Notes: generated from the sequence alone by a model not told the origin. Shown: positions 53,355 to 62,728, counted from the stretch's first letter. The stretch: 64,000 nt of DNA from Embleya hyalina (GCF_003967355.1 NZ_BIFH01000013.1:616651-680650), one strand, 5' to 3'. Translations and numbers: made by a program.

Positions 53355-54038
53355 ATGACCGACGTGATCATCCTGCACGGTGCCTGGCATCAACCGGCTC
53401 ACTACGATGACCTGGTCGGGTTGCTGCGCTCCCGAAACCTCGGCGTGGAAGTGCCCGACCTCCACGAGCTGTCGTTGGCGGACGGCACCGCCGTGGTCGA
53501 GGAGATCGTCACCGCCTCCGAGCGGCCTCCGCTGGTGCTGGGGCATTCCTTCGGGGGTGTGACCGCCGGAACGATCCGCGGCGCGGCAGGGCTGATCTTC
53601 CTGGCCGGTTGGCTTCTAGACGTCGGTGAATCCCCCGCACAGCTCCTCGAAGAAGTCGCGAGGGAAACCGGTGCCCCCGCCGAAGGGTTGCTCGCCACCC
53701 TCGACGACGACGGGCGGCTTCGACTCGATCCCGCGGACGCCCGCAAGAACCTCTACGGCGACGTCGACGAACCGGCGGTCACCCGCGCGATCGAACTGCT
53801 GCGTCCGGAACCGCCCTCGATCTTCGCGGCCACGCCGAGCCACGTGAGCCGGCACGACACACCCTCCATCTATGTTGCCGGCCGCCAAGACCGCGCCATC
53901 GCGGCTCCGCTGGTCCGCCGCTTCGCGGCCCGCTGCTCGCTCTCGGAGACATGGGAGACCAGCCACTCGCCACACCTGAGCCGGCCCGCGGACGTCGCCG
54001 ATCTGATCCACCGACAGCTACGGAACACGAGTCGCTGA
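53355..54038 (+). CDS. small alpha/beta hydrolase
   Basis: 227 residues. VIILHGAWHQPAHYDDL at the N terminus (HG oxyanion), LVLGHSFGGVT with nucleophile Ser about 68, YVAGRQDRAI and SHSPHLSRP for Asp and His. Related to the pyrethroid-hydrolase/salicylate-esterase-like group with HGAWH start. Possibly co-transcribed with the serine hydrolase that begins 15 bp downstream. Substrate unknown. Confidence 0.85.
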   Translation: MTDVIILHGAWHQPAHYDDLVGLLRSRNLGVEVPDLHELSLADGTAVVEEIVTASERPPLVLGHSFGGVTAGTIRGAAGLIFLAGWLLDVGESPAQLLEEVARETGAPAEGLLATLDDDGRLRLDPADARKNLYGDVDEPAVTRAIELLRPEPPSIFAATPSHVSRHDTPSIYVAGRQDRAIAAPLVRRFAARCSLSETWETSHSPHLSRPADVADLIHRQLRNTSR

Positions 54039-54053
54039 CCAAGGCGTCCACCC

Positions 54054-55073
54054 ATGCGCCCGGCGCCGTTCACCCGCACCGACCTGCGCGCGCTGCGCGC
54101 CGGCCTCGAAGCCCTCGTCGCCACCGCGGGCACCCCCGGCGGCGTGATCGTCTGCGGTACCTCGGCGGGGGAGCGGCACACCATCGCCGCCGGCGTCGTC
54201 GCACCCGAGTGCGGCGACGCCCCGCCCACCGAACACACCCTCTACGACGCCGCGTCCCTGACCAAGGTGATCGCCACCTGGCCGCTGATCGGCCGCGCCC
54301 TCGACTCCGGACTCCTCGATCTCGACACCCCCGTCGGCGCATACCTCGCCCCGATCACCGGCGACGCCCCCGGTGCCGACGCCACCATCCGTCGACTCCT
54401 CACCCACACCGGCGGCCTGCGCGCCGAGACCCGCCTGGACCGCTACCGCGGCGACCCCACCCCACTCGCCGAACTCCTGTGCCGCGAACCCCTCGACGAA
54501 CCCCCGGGCCGCCACCGCTACCTCAACCGCGGCTTCATCCTCCTCGGCCTGGCCCTCGCGCACACCCACCGGCGCCCCCTGCACGAACTCGCCGCCGAAC
54601 TGTGGGCCGACGTCCGCATGACCGCCACCACCTACGGACCCGTCACCCGAGGCCCGCACGTCGCCCCCACCGAACAACGCCTCGCGGGCGCACCCCGCAT
54701 CTGGGGCGGCGTCCACGACGACAACGCCGCCCTCCTCGGCGGCACCGCCGGCCACGCCGGCGCGTTCACCACCGCCGCCGACCTCGCCCGCTACGCGCGA
54801 CGCCTCCTCGACCCCGAACACCCGCTCCACGCCTGGCTCATCGCCTCCCGCGCACCCCACGCCCCGGTCGAACCCGGCCTCGACCGAGGACTCGCCTGGC
54901 TCGTCGCCGGCCAAGTCGCCTACCACCACGGCTGGACCGGTACCAGCCTCTTCCTCGCCCCCACCACCGGCCGCTACATCGCCGTCTGCACCAACGCCGT
55001 CTACCACGGCCCCCCGGGCTCGCGCCTGCACCCACTGCGCGCCCTCGCCCGCGAAACCCTCGCCACCACCTGA
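54054..55073 (+). CDS. beta-lactamase-like serine hydrolase (S12 family)
   Basis: 339 residues without a signal peptide. SLTK (Ser-x-x-Lys) at about residue 68 supplies nucleophile and base, YLN (about 159) is the Tyr motif, and a late HHGWTG replaces the KTG box, as in S12 esterases and DD-peptidase-like proteins. VHDDNAALLGGTAGHAGAF is the conserved core of the group. Cytoplasmic location makes a classical penicillin-binding role unlikely; esterase or amidase activity is inferred. Confidence 0.8.
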   Translation: MRPAPFTRTDLRALRAGLEALVATAGTPGGVIVCGTSAGERHTIAAGVVAPECGDAPPTEHTLYDAASLTKVIATWPLIGRALDSGLLDLDTPVGAYLAPITGDAPGADATIRRLLTHTGGLRAETRLDRYRGDPTPLAELLCREPLDEPPGRHRYLNRGFILLGLALAHTHRRPLHELAAELWADVRMTATTYGPVTRGPHVAPTEQRLAGAPRIWGGVHDDNAALLGGTAGHAGAFTTAADLARYARRLLDPEHPLHAWLIASRAPHAPVEPGLDRGLAWLVAGQVAYHHGWTGTSLFLAPTTGRYIAVCTNAVYHGPPGSRLHPLRALARETLATT

Positions 55074-55308
55074 CTCCGACGTCGCCGCGGAACCGCGCTC
55101 TGCGCCAAGGGTGTCGGGCGCACCGTCCGGGCGCGCGAACCCCGGCCGACCTCGTCACCCACCCCTTTCCCTCGAACCCACGAGCCGCGGCGACCGCTCT
55201 CGGGGCATGATGGTCGACGGGTCGGTCGGGCAAGGGCGTGGAGTCCCGCGGAGCGGACACGCGTCGGGGGGTTACGAAGCGGTTCCGCTCTCCGAGAGGA
55301 ATGCGAAC

Positions 55309-55962
55309 GTGATTCGTTCCGTCGTTCTGGACATAGGCGAGACACTGCTCTCGGATGCCCGTGAGTGGCGTGCGTGGGCCGACTGGATCGGCGTACCACA
55401 GTACGAGTTCTGCATCACGCTCGGCGCGGTGACCGGCGCGGGCCGCCACATCACCGAGGCCTTCGAATACTTCAGGCCCGGCTTCGACCTGACGATGGAG
55501 CAGCGGCGGCGCGAAGAGGCGGGTCGCGGCGAACGCTACGACGACGGGGACCTCTACCCGGACGTTCGCCCCGCGCTCTCGGCGCTGCGGGACATGGGGT
55601 TGTGGGTCGGAGTGGTGGGCAATCAGACGGCCGTCGCGGGTCGCATCCTGCGCTCGCTCGGCCTGCCGGTCGACTACCTGTCGACCTCGGGGGAGTGGGG
55701 GGTCGGCAAACCCGACCCGGCCTTCTTCGACCGCGTCGGTCGTGAGGCCGAGGGCGAACCCGAACAGATCGTCTACGTCGGCGACCACCCCGACAAGGAC
55801 GTGCTCCCGGCCAAGCGGGCGGGGCTGCGGGCGGCGCACATTCGGCGCGGCCCGTGGGGTCGGCTGTGGGCCGACGCGCCGCGCGTGATCGAACACGCGG
55901 ACTGGCGTATCGACCGACTCACGGAACTGCCGGAACTGCTGCGGGCGAGTGGGCCGCGGTGA
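55309..55962 (+). CDS. HAD-superfamily hydrolase
   Basis: 217 residues. Motif I is LDIGET, with the nucleophile Asp present but Gly in place of the usual second Asp; motif II VVGNQT, motif III GKPDPAFF and motif IV GDHPDKD are intact. Substitution of the second motif-I Asp is known in several HAD groups but leaves phosphatase activity uncertain. The GTG at 55309 has GAGAGGA upstream. Its stop overlaps the murB start (GTGA), so the two are translationally coupled. Confidence 0.8.
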   Translation: MIRSVVLDIGETLLSDAREWRAWADWIGVPQYEFCITLGAVTGAGRHITEAFEYFRPGFDLTMEQRRREEAGRGERYDDGDLYPDVRPALSALRDMGLWVGVVGNQTAVAGRILRSLGLPVDYLSTSGEWGVGKPDPAFFDRVGREAEGEPEQIVYVGDHPDKDVLPAKRAGLRAAHIRRGPWGRLWADAPRVIEHADWRIDRLTELPELLRASGPR

Positions 55963-57026
55963 CGGCCGGGGGAGTGTCGGGGGTGTACGAACCCGCCGAG
56001 CGGCGCCTCGCGTCGTGGACCACGTTGCGGCTGGGCGGCGCGGCGGAGCGGCTCGTGGTCTTCACCGACGAGGAGGCCCTGTGCGCGGAGGCCGCGGCGG
56101 CCGACGCACGGTCGGAGCCGTTCACGGTGCTCGGCTCGGGGAGCAATGTCGTCGTCGCCGACGCGGGGTTGACGGGAACCGTGGCCGTGGTGGGTACGCG
56201 CGGGATCAGGCCGGGCCGGCGGGACGGCGGGACGGTCGAGGTCACGGTCGCGGCCGGGGAACCGCTGGCCGAACTCGTGACCTGGTCCGTGTCCGAGGGG
56301 CTGGCCGGTCTGGAGAGCCTGGCGGGTATCCCCGGCACCGTGGGCGCGACGCCGGTGCAGAACGTGGGCGCCTACGGGCAGGAGGTGAGCGACACCTTGT
56401 GCGAGGTACGGGCCTACGACCGACGGTGCCGCCGCATGGTCGTCCTCCCCGCGGCCCGGTGCGGTCTGGGCCACCGCACGTCGCGTTTTCGCCGCACCGA
56501 CCGTTGGCTGCTGTCGGCGGTGACCTTCCGGCTGGAATCCGGTGCGCTCTCCGCGCCCGTTCGGCACCCCGAGGTGGCACGACTGCTCGGCACCGAGGTC
56601 TCGAGTCGCGTTCCGATAGCGGAGGTTCCGGCGGCCGTGACGGCGATCCGGCGGACGAAGGGGATGGTGTTGAGCCGGGACGACCCCGATACCCGCAGTG
56701 TCGGTTCGTTCTTCGCCAATCCGATCGTCAGCGCGGCCGGCGCCGAGGAGGCCGGGCGCAGGGTGGGGGCGGTACCGCCGCAATGGCCCGACCGGGACGG
56801 GGTGAAGCTGAGCGCGGCCTGGCTCATCGAGCGGGCGGGCTGGCGCCGCGGGGACGGCCTGGGGGACATACGCATCTCCACCAAGCACGCCCTCGCCCTG
56901 ACCAACCGCGGCGGCGGTACCACCCGGCAACTGTTGGAACTGGCCGGACGCATCCGCGCGGGGGTGGCGCGGACGTCCGGTGTACGACTCGAACCGGAGC
57001 CGACGTTGCTCGGCTGCACGCTGTGA
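55959..57026 (+). CDS. murB: UDP-N-acetylenolpyruvoylglucosamine reductase
   Basis: 355 residues, the usual actinobacterial length. TTLRLGGAAERLVVF, VLGSGSNVVVADAGL, LAGIPGTVGATPVQNVGAYGQEV (FAD site), SVGSFFANPIV with the proton-donor Ser, AAWLIERAGWRRG and the C-terminal EPEPTLLG Glu. It reduces UDP-GlcNAc-enolpyruvate to UDP-MurNAc with NADPH. It lies outside a division/cell-wall cluster and faces a MurA paralog 2 kb away, so it may be a second copy or a relocated housekeeping gene. Confidence 0.92.
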   Translation: MTAGGVSGVYEPAERRLASWTTLRLGGAAERLVVFTDEEALCAEAAAADARSEPFTVLGSGSNVVVADAGLTGTVAVVGTRGIRPGRRDGGTVEVTVAAGEPLAELVTWSVSEGLAGLESLAGIPGTVGATPVQNVGAYGQEVSDTLCEVRAYDRRCRRMVVLPAARCGLGHRTSRFRRTDRWLLSAVTFRLESGALSAPVRHPEVARLLGTEVSSRVPIAEVPAAVTAIRRTKGMVLSRDDPDTRSVGSFFANPIVSAAGAEEAGRRVGAVPPQWPDRDGVKLSAAWLIERAGWRRGDGLGDIRISTKHALALTNRGGGTTRQLLELAGRIRAGVARTSGVRLEPEPTLLGCTL

Positions 57027-57096
57027 CACCACCGTGCCCCGCCCGGCGCATGTGCTCCACGCGGCCCACTCCCGGGTGGGATGGGCTTCGCATGGC

Positions 57097-57519
57097 CTAC
57101 CCCCGGCGGGATGTGCCCCACGTGTGCAGCGCCTCGACCGCCCGTCGGCACGTGTCCGTCAGGTCCCCGCGGACGCGCAACTCGGCGGGCACGCCCACGA
57201 CCACGCCCGCCCCCTCCGCCGTACGCAGCTCGCCCGCGTCGGGCACGACGACCCGGAAGATGACGCACCGGGTCGGCTCCGAGCCGGGCATCCGCTGTTC
57301 GTGGGCGAGCAACGGGTGCAGCGCGGTGCTCGTCAGCCGCAGGCCGAGTTCCTCGGTCGCCTCGCGCAGGGCGGCGTCCGCCGCGCCTTCGGCGCCCTCG
57401 GCGAGGCCGCCGAAGGCGGTGAGCAGGCCGGGGTTCTCGATACCCGGCTTGTGATCGCGTTGTTGCAGGGCCGCGCGACCGCGACCGTCCACGGGGATGA
57501 TCCCGGCGTAGAGCCGCAT
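57097..57519 (-). CDS. Nudix hydrolase
   Basis: 140 residues. Nudix box GGLAEGAEGAADAALREATEELGL fits GX5EX7REUXEEXGU. The ATG at 57519 has AAGGAGG upstream, 20 bases after the murA-like stop, so it is the last gene of the leftward operon. It would hydrolyse a nucleoside diphosphate-linked compound; UDP-sugar-like substrates are suggested only by context. Confidence 0.85.
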   Translation of the reverse strand: MRLYAGIIPVDGRGRAALQQRDHKPGIENPGLLTAFGGLAEGAEGAADAALREATEELGLRLTSTALHPLLAHEQRMPGSEPTRCVIFRVVVPDAGELRTAEGAGVVVGVPAELRVRGDLTDTCRRAVEALHTWGTSRRG

Positions 57520-57538
57520 CCGCCCGCCCTCCTTCGGC

Positions 57539-58822
57539 TCAGGCCCGCCCCGGTTCGTCGGGCACGAGGGCCACGTCGGCGCCCAGTGCGGCGAGCTTTC
57601 CGGGGAGGTCCGCGTAGCCGCGCGCCAGTTGGTGTGCGCCGCCGACGTGGGACTCACCGTCGGCCGCGAGCGCCGCCGTCAGGAGCGCGGCCACGCATCT
57701 GATGTCGTCGCCGGTGATGATCGCGCCGCGCAGCGCGGTGGTGCCGGTGACATGGAGTGTGCCGTCGGAGTCGGTGATCCGTGCGCCGAGTGTCGTCAAC
57801 CCCGGTACATGGCTGGACCGTTGGCGGTGCACACGTTCGGTCACGGTGGCCCGTCCGGGCAGCGTCGCGAGCAGCGCGGTGGCCTGTGGCTGCAGATCCG
57901 TCGGGAACCCGGGGTGGGGTCCGGTGACCAGGCTGTGCGGTACCAGATCCCGTACGACTTCGAGCCGGATGCCCTGCTCGGTCTCCGCGACCTCGGTGCC
58001 CAGCCGCGCGAGCCAGGCGAGGAAGGCGGGAGTGAGGTCGGCGAGCCCGATGCCGTCGAGGGACACCGTGCCTCCGGTCGCCGCGGCGGCGATGAGCAGG
58101 GTGCCCGCTTCCATGCGGTCGGGCGGTATGCGGTAGGTGGTGTCGGTGAGCCGGGCGGCGCCTGCCACGACCAGGTTTCCCTCCCGCTCCGCCACCGCAC
58201 CGCCGGCTCGCCGAAGGAATCGGACGGTGTGTTCGACCTCCGGTTCGGCGCTCGGGTTCGTCAGTGTCGACGTACCATCGGCTCGACTCGCCAGGAGCAG
58301 CGCGGTGATCGTGGCGCCGAGGCTCGGACCGTAGCGCGTGCCGAGGTCCATGGTGAAGGCGCGCGGGCGCGAGCCGTCGAGGTCGGCCCGGATCAGCCCG
58401 TCCTGTTCCACGAGTCGGGCGCCGGCCCGCCGCATCGCCTCGATGTGCAGGTCGACGGGGCGATCGCAGAAGCCGTCGCCGCCCGGCAGCGGAAACGAGA
58501 CGTGGCCCGTGCGGGCGAGTACGGCGGCCGCGAACGACGGGGTGTGTCGGATCCGGCGTCCCAGGGCGACATCCATGTCGCTGTCGGCCAGTTCGTGGGC
58601 CGCGATGCGCAATCCCCCGGGCGTCGTGGACGTGGTGGCACCGAGATGGGCGCCGATGCGCGAGCCGATCGCGACATCGGTGACGTCCGGCAGGTTGTCG
58701 AGTACGACCTGCCCGTCGACCAGCAGCGCGGCGGCGCTGAGCAGCATCCCCGCGTTCTTGGATCCCTGCACCGTGCACTGGCCTTTGAGGGGGCTTCCAC
58801 CGGAAACGCGAACGTACCTCAC
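57539..58822 (-). CDS. MurA-like enolpyruvyl transferase with Asp at the fosfomycin-target position
   Basis: 427 residues. SKNA at 21-24 (substrate Lys22/Asn23 numbering as in E. coli MurA), RPVDLH at 121-126, and GFPTDLQPQ with the catalytic Asp. In the active-site loop, LPGGDGFCDRPVDLH has Asp116 exactly where E. coli has Cys115; a Cys sits three residues later. Cys-to-Asp at this site gives active, fosfomycin-insensitive MurA in mycobacteria. It transfers enolpyruvate from PEP to UDP-GlcNAc, or in antibiotic pathways to UMP (NikO/PolA type). The GTG at 58822 has GAAGGA upstream; a GTG at 58840 overlaps the preceding small gene. Confidence 0.85.
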   Translation of the reverse strand: MRYVRVSGGSPLKGQCTVQGSKNAGMLLSAAALLVDGQVVLDNLPDVTDVAIGSRIGAHLGATTSTTPGGLRIAAHELADSDMDVALGRRIRHTPSFAAAVLARTGHVSFPLPGGDGFCDRPVDLHIEAMRRAGARLVEQDGLIRADLDGSRPRAFTMDLGTRYGPSLGATITALLLASRADGTSTLTNPSAEPEVEHTVRFLRRAGGAVAEREGNLVVAGAARLTDTTYRIPPDRMEAGTLLIAAAATGGTVSLDGIGLADLTPAFLAWLARLGTEVAETEQGIRLEVVRDLVPHSLVTGPHPGFPTDLQPQATALLATLPGRATVTERVHRQRSSHVPGLTTLGARITDSDGTLHVTGTTALRGAIITGDDIRCVAALLTAALAADGESHVGGAHQLARGYADLPGKLAALGADVALVPDEPGRA

Positions 58823-58836
58823 GTGATCCTTCGTCC

Positions 58837-59001
58837 TCACTGGGCGACTGTGAATCGGTGGGGCGCGGGCTTCGGTTCGTCCCGGGCGTGTGCTGCTCGG
58901 CGGCGCGGCCGGTCGGTCGCTACCCGCTCGCGGATCGGGTGGCCGACGCCGCGGGGCCGGAGCAACGCCTCCAGGTGAGGTATGCAGAAGTCGTCGGGCA
59001 C
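58837..59001 (-). CDS. small unrecognised protein (54 aa)
   Basis: Starts at a GTG with AAGGAG eight bases upstream and begins VPDDFCIPHLEALLRPRG; the second half is Arg/Pro-rich. Its stop overlaps a GTG in the murA-like frame (GTGA at 58840-58837), a hallmark of coupled genes, and it fills the gap between the carbamoyltransferase and murA-like genes in the same direction. No domain is recognised. It could be a peptide, a small partner protein, or a chance frame; the ribosome site and overlap are the only support. Confidence 0.5.
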   Translation of the reverse strand: MPDDFCIPHLEALLRPRGVGHPIRERVATDRPRRRAAHARDEPKPAPHRFTVAQ

Positions 59002-59117
59002 AGCGAACTCCTTCTCGTTCTCGATGGGCGGGCCGCGCGGCCGCGTGACCGCGCGGCTGTCGGGACGAACCGGCTCGACCTCGCTCGGGTCGCGCCCGGG
59101 TCCCGCTCGGGCCTTGT

Positions 59118-60815
59118 TCAGACCTTCTCGATCAGCAGCGGGCCGAGCATCAGGTACCGCAGGCCGGAGGCCTCGAACACGTCGAGCGCGTCGCGGGGGG
59201 ACTCGACGATCGGGTAACCGTGCAGGTTGAACGAGGTATTGAGCACCGCGCCGATACCCGTGAGTCGGTGGAACTCCGAAATGAGCCGGTGATAGTCGGG
59301 ATTCGCCTCGCGTGTCAGGATCTGCGGACGGCACGTCCAGTCGTGCGGATGCGCCGCCGCCTGGATCCTGCCGCGCACGTCCGCGTGCGTGTCGAACGAG
59401 ACCGTCATGTACTCGGCACCGGTCTCGGTCGGCATCTCCAGATACGTCGCGGCGTGCTCGGCGAGTACGGATGGGGCGAACGGCATCCAGAAGTCCCGTT
59501 GTTTGATCATTCGGTTGATCAACGCACGAACCTCGGAATTGCCCGGGTGGGCGAGGATCGAGCGATTGCCGAGCGAGCGGGCGCCGAACTCCATCCGGCC
59601 GGCGAACCGGGCCACGACGTTGTGGTCGGCGAGCAGGCGAGCGGCGACCCGCGCCGGCTCGTCGGGTCGCGAGACCCGTATGCCGTCCCGCTCGGCGAAC
59701 GCCCGGGCCTCCCGCTCGATCTCCGCGTCGGGGTAGTCGGTTCCGACGTACAGGTCGCGCAGCGGCCGACCGTCGGCGGCCTCGTCGGCGCAGACGCTCC
59801 ACGCCGCTCCGAGGGAGTTGCTTTCGTCACCGGCCGAGGGGCAGAAGAACGTCGAACGGACCGAGGGCAGGTCGTTGATCCGCTGGTTGAGCTTGACGTT
59901 CATGAACAGCCCGCCCGCGAGCGCGAGATCGGCGATGCCGGTCGCGGCCACGACGCGTTCCACCCAAAGGCAGATCGTGTTCTCCACGAACATCTGCAGG
60001 CCGGCCATGACGGCGTCGAACCGACGAAAGCGCAGGGCCGCCTCGATGTCGGGTGCGATGAGGGAAGTGGGCGGTACGCCGGGACGGCGGGCCCACAGGA
60101 GCGGCTGGTCCTCGGGGAATTCGAAGAGACTCTCGAAGTACGCGCATACCTCCTCGGCGGCCTTCGAGCCGGCGGCGTACGGCGCCATTCCCATGAGTTT
60201 GTACTCGTGCTCCAGCGGAGTGAAGCCGAGGAGATAGGTGACGTAGCTGTACAGCGCGGCGATGGAGTCCGCGCGCGGCAGTGCCGCCAGTCGCTTGATC
60301 GAGCCACCGCGGCCGATGGAGACCGTCGCGCAGAGGCCGTCGCCGTGTCCGTCGTTGGTCAGGACGAGGATGTCACGATCCGTCGTTCCCCGGGCGAAGT
60401 AGGCGGTGGCCGCGTGGCAGGTGTGGTGGTCGACGAAGGTGATGTTCTCCGCCGGGTACCCCGCGTCGGTGAGGAACGCGGCCCGGGTGCGTTGTTGTCC
60501 GGCCGCCTCCTCGCCGCCTTCCTCGCCCGAGACCTGACGTCGGGGGTCCCCGAAGACGGTCCGATAGACGGACAGGACGTCGGCGGATGTACGCAGGTTC
60601 GTGTTGCGGAGCCTGATGGTGCTGACCGCGACTCGGTCGACGTCCCGCAGTTGCGTCGCGGCCTCGCGCAGGACACGGTCCACCGCGCGCCGGGGAGTTC
60701 CGCCCTGGTTCTTCACCCTGCTGAGGCGTTCTTCCTGGATCGCCGTGATCAATCGACCGTTGTCCATGAGGCAGGCGGATGCCGAATGACCGTCATGAAT
60801 ACCGAGAACCTTCAC
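59118..60815 (-). CDS. O-carbamoyltransferase (NodU/CmcH family)
   Basis: 565 residues. N-terminal Kae1/YrdC-like ASKHA part: VKVLGIHDGHSASACLMDNGRLITAIQEERLSRVKNQGG in segments, FVDHHTCHAATAYF (metal/carbamoyl-AMP His pair), LTNDGHGDGLCATV, ALAGGLFMNVKLNQRI. C-terminal part FAGRMEFGARSLGNRSILAHP and LNTSFNLHGYPIVESPRDAL. These enzymes make carbamoyl-adenylate from carbamoyl phosphate and ATP and transfer the carbamoyl group to a hydroxyl of a natural product (cephamycin, novobiocin, nodulation factors). GTG at 60815 has GGAG upstream. This is a strong marker of a specialised-metabolite pathway. Confidence 0.9.
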   Translation of the reverse strand: MKVLGIHDGHSASACLMDNGRLITAIQEERLSRVKNQGGTPRRAVDRVLREAATQLRDVDRVAVSTIRLRNTNLRTSADVLSVYRTVFGDPRRQVSGEEGGEEAAGQQRTRAAFLTDAGYPAENITFVDHHTCHAATAYFARGTTDRDILVLTNDGHGDGLCATVSIGRGGSIKRLAALPRADSIAALYSYVTYLLGFTPLEHEYKLMGMAPYAAGSKAAEEVCAYFESLFEFPEDQPLLWARRPGVPPTSLIAPDIEAALRFRRFDAVMAGLQMFVENTICLWVERVVAATGIADLALAGGLFMNVKLNQRINDLPSVRSTFFCPSAGDESNSLGAAWSVCADEAADGRPLRDLYVGTDYPDAEIEREARAFAERDGIRVSRPDEPARVAARLLADHNVVARFAGRMEFGARSLGNRSILAHPGNSEVRALINRMIKQRDFWMPFAPSVLAEHAATYLEMPTETGAEYMTVSFDTHADVRGRIQAAAHPHDWTCRPQILTREANPDYHRLISEFHRLTGIGAVLNTSFNLHGYPIVESPRDALDVFEASGLRYLMLGPLLIEKV

Positions 60816-60913
60816 GTACCACTCCGTCCGATGCCGTTGCTTCAAGCCCGTGCCACATCGGCTCGAACCTCACGTCGGTTCGACCGTCGTGTGCGAGGAG
60901 CATGGAAATCACG

Positions 60914-62281
60914 TTATGCGCGGGTCGGTTGGGTCTCCTGGCCGTCGCTCGTGCGGAGCTTCCCGGTATGCCGGAGCAGTATCCGCACGCCGATCGGGAA
61001 CAGCGTCCACTGCACGGCGAACGCCACGGTGTACGTGGTCCGATCGGTGAATCCGAGTGCTTCCGCGACGTTCAACGCGGCACCGACGAGCGCTACCGCG
61101 GCCAGCGTGCCCGCGTGCCCTCCGGTGTTGGCCATCGCCGCGGCCGTGGCGGCCCGGTCCCCGGGGTTCGAGGTACGGGCGACGTCCGCACCGAGCATCG
61201 ACGAGGGCCCGCACATGCCCAGCGCCGTGACGAGGAGGATCAGCAGCGGCAGCGGCGCGGGCCCCGGCCAGACGAGGACGCAGGCCCACAGCGCCGCGAC
61301 GATCGCGGATGTCGTGACGTTGACCCGAACCCGGGAGCCGGGCCGGGTGGCGGCGATCTGCCCGAAGACCGGGCCGATGGTCATGTTCACGACCACCAGG
61401 AGCATGAGCAGGCGGCCGGCGGCGGCCGCCGACAGTCCCTGGCCCCGGGTGAGGAACGGGAACCCCCACAGCAGCGAGAACGCCATGAACGAGAAGGCGC
61501 CGGTGAAGCACATCCAAAAGCCCAGTCGGGTGCCGCGAACCCGCCGGACCGCCGAGATGTCGGCGCGCATCTCGCGCAGCCATGTCGGCGTCCGCCGGGC
61601 CGAGGCCGGGGGTTCGTCCCGCGGGGGCTCCGTCCGATCCCGCGAAGCCGACGGTGGGGCAGGTCGGTTCGGTGTTCGCGCCGCGACATGCGGCCGGTCG
61701 CGGACCACGCCGACGACCACGCCGGCCATCGCCGTGGTGAGGAGCGCGGCGCCGAGGAACGCCGGTGTCCAACCCAGCCGTTCCAGCGTCATCCGGAGCG
61801 GGACCGTGCTGATGAGATTGCCCGCCATGCCGAGGACCGAGGTCAACTGCACCAGCAGGGCGATACGCCGTTCCGGGCACCAGGACGTGGTGAGCCGCAG
61901 GACGCCGACGAACGTCGCGGCGTCCCCGAGGCCGAGAAGGGTTCGGGCCGCCAGCCCGAGTGGGAAACTGTGGGTCGACGCGAAGGCGGCCTGTCCGACG
62001 GCCATCACCAGCAAGGCGACGGTCAGCGTTTTGCGGGGCCCGAATCGATCGACGAGTACGCCGGCCGGCAACTGCAGCGCGGCCGCCGCGACGAGTTGTT
62101 GCACGGTGAACATCGACAGTTCCGCCGGACCGATCCGGAACCGGCGCCCGGCCAGTCCCGAGGCGACGCCGAGGCTGGTGCGGTGGAAGATCGCCACGAG
62201 GTACACCGACGAACCCAGTGCCCACATCAGCAGGCCGCGGCGGAGGGTGCGGTCGTGCGGTGATCGGGGCCCGTTCGCCAT
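60914..62281 (-). CDS. MFS transporter
   Basis: 455 residues, twelve predicted helices with a Pro/Arg-rich central loop (about 205-245). MFS signatures: GVLVDRFGPRKTL after helix 2, AARTLLGLGDAATFVGVLRL, and a second-half LLMLLVVVNMTIGPVFGQIA. Likely exports the product made by the neighbouring enzymes, or imports a substrate (D-glucarate/nitrate-type MFS cannot be excluded). ATG at 62281 has AGGGA upstream. First gene of the leftward operon. Confidence 0.85.
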   Translation of the reverse strand: MANGPRSPHDRTLRRGLLMWALGSSVYLVAIFHRTSLGVASGLAGRRFRIGPAELSMFTVQQLVAAAALQLPAGVLVDRFGPRKTLTVALLVMAVGQAAFASTHSFPLGLAARTLLGLGDAATFVGVLRLTTSWCPERRIALLVQLTSVLGMAGNLISTVPLRMTLERLGWTPAFLGAALLTTAMAGVVVGVVRDRPHVAARTPNRPAPPSASRDRTEPPRDEPPASARRTPTWLREMRADISAVRRVRGTRLGFWMCFTGAFSFMAFSLLWGFPFLTRGQGLSAAAAGRLLMLLVVVNMTIGPVFGQIAATRPGSRVRVNVTTSAIVAALWACVLVWPGPAPLPLLILLVTALGMCGPSSMLGADVARTSNPGDRAATAAAMANTGGHAGTLAAVALVGAALNVAEALGFTDRTTYTVAFAVQWTLFPIGVRILLRHTGKLRTSDGQETQPTRA

Positions 62282-62728
62282 GGATGTTCCCTGCCACCGG
62301 GGGTTTCCCCTGCATGGCGGCTTGACGATGGTGTCCCCTTGCCGGTGATGGATGGAGGGCGGCGATGCGGCTCGGCATGCCTAACCCGAGGGTCGGTGTG
62401 GCGTCGGTAAGGAATCGATCGATCGATCCGGGCGCCGGGCGCCGCTCACGTCGCGCCGATCCGCTTCGACACATCTGACGAGCATTCACTACTCCGGTAA
62501 CTACGCAGAGTACACGTGTAGTTCGGTTTGCGTCAGTACTCTTGCAGGCTTCCATGCCCCCGGCGTCGAGGGACAGGCGTTTTCCGGCCGCAAAATCTCG
62601 AGCCCGATCGGCGGGATCGGGGGTGGTCGGCCCTTGACGCACGACACGACACCTTGCAGTCTGTTGCGCGAAAATTGCCGCGAGGAACCGGTGCCACGTG
62701 ACGGACGACGCCAACCGGAGAGCGTGTC
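62282..62728. other. divergent promoter region at the putative metabolite locus
   Basis: No gene supported. It separates the leftward MFS/carbamoyltransferase genes from the rightward carrier-thioesterase gene, is less GC-rich, and contains the inverted repeat at 62499-62523. Confidence 0.5.
62499..62523. promoter_or_regulatory. inverted repeat AACTAC-13 bp-GTAGTT with inner TACACGTGTA
   Basis: Six-base arms flank a 13-bp spacer; a 10-bp perfect palindrome TACACGTGTA (62511-62520) overlaps the right arm. Placed between divergent genes, it is a candidate operator. Confidence 0.45.

Noticed and set aside
58837-59802. Extension of the small gene upstream to about 320 codons
   Set aside because: The extra length is an out-of-frame reading of the carbamoyltransferase gene; only the last 54 codons have their own ribosome site.
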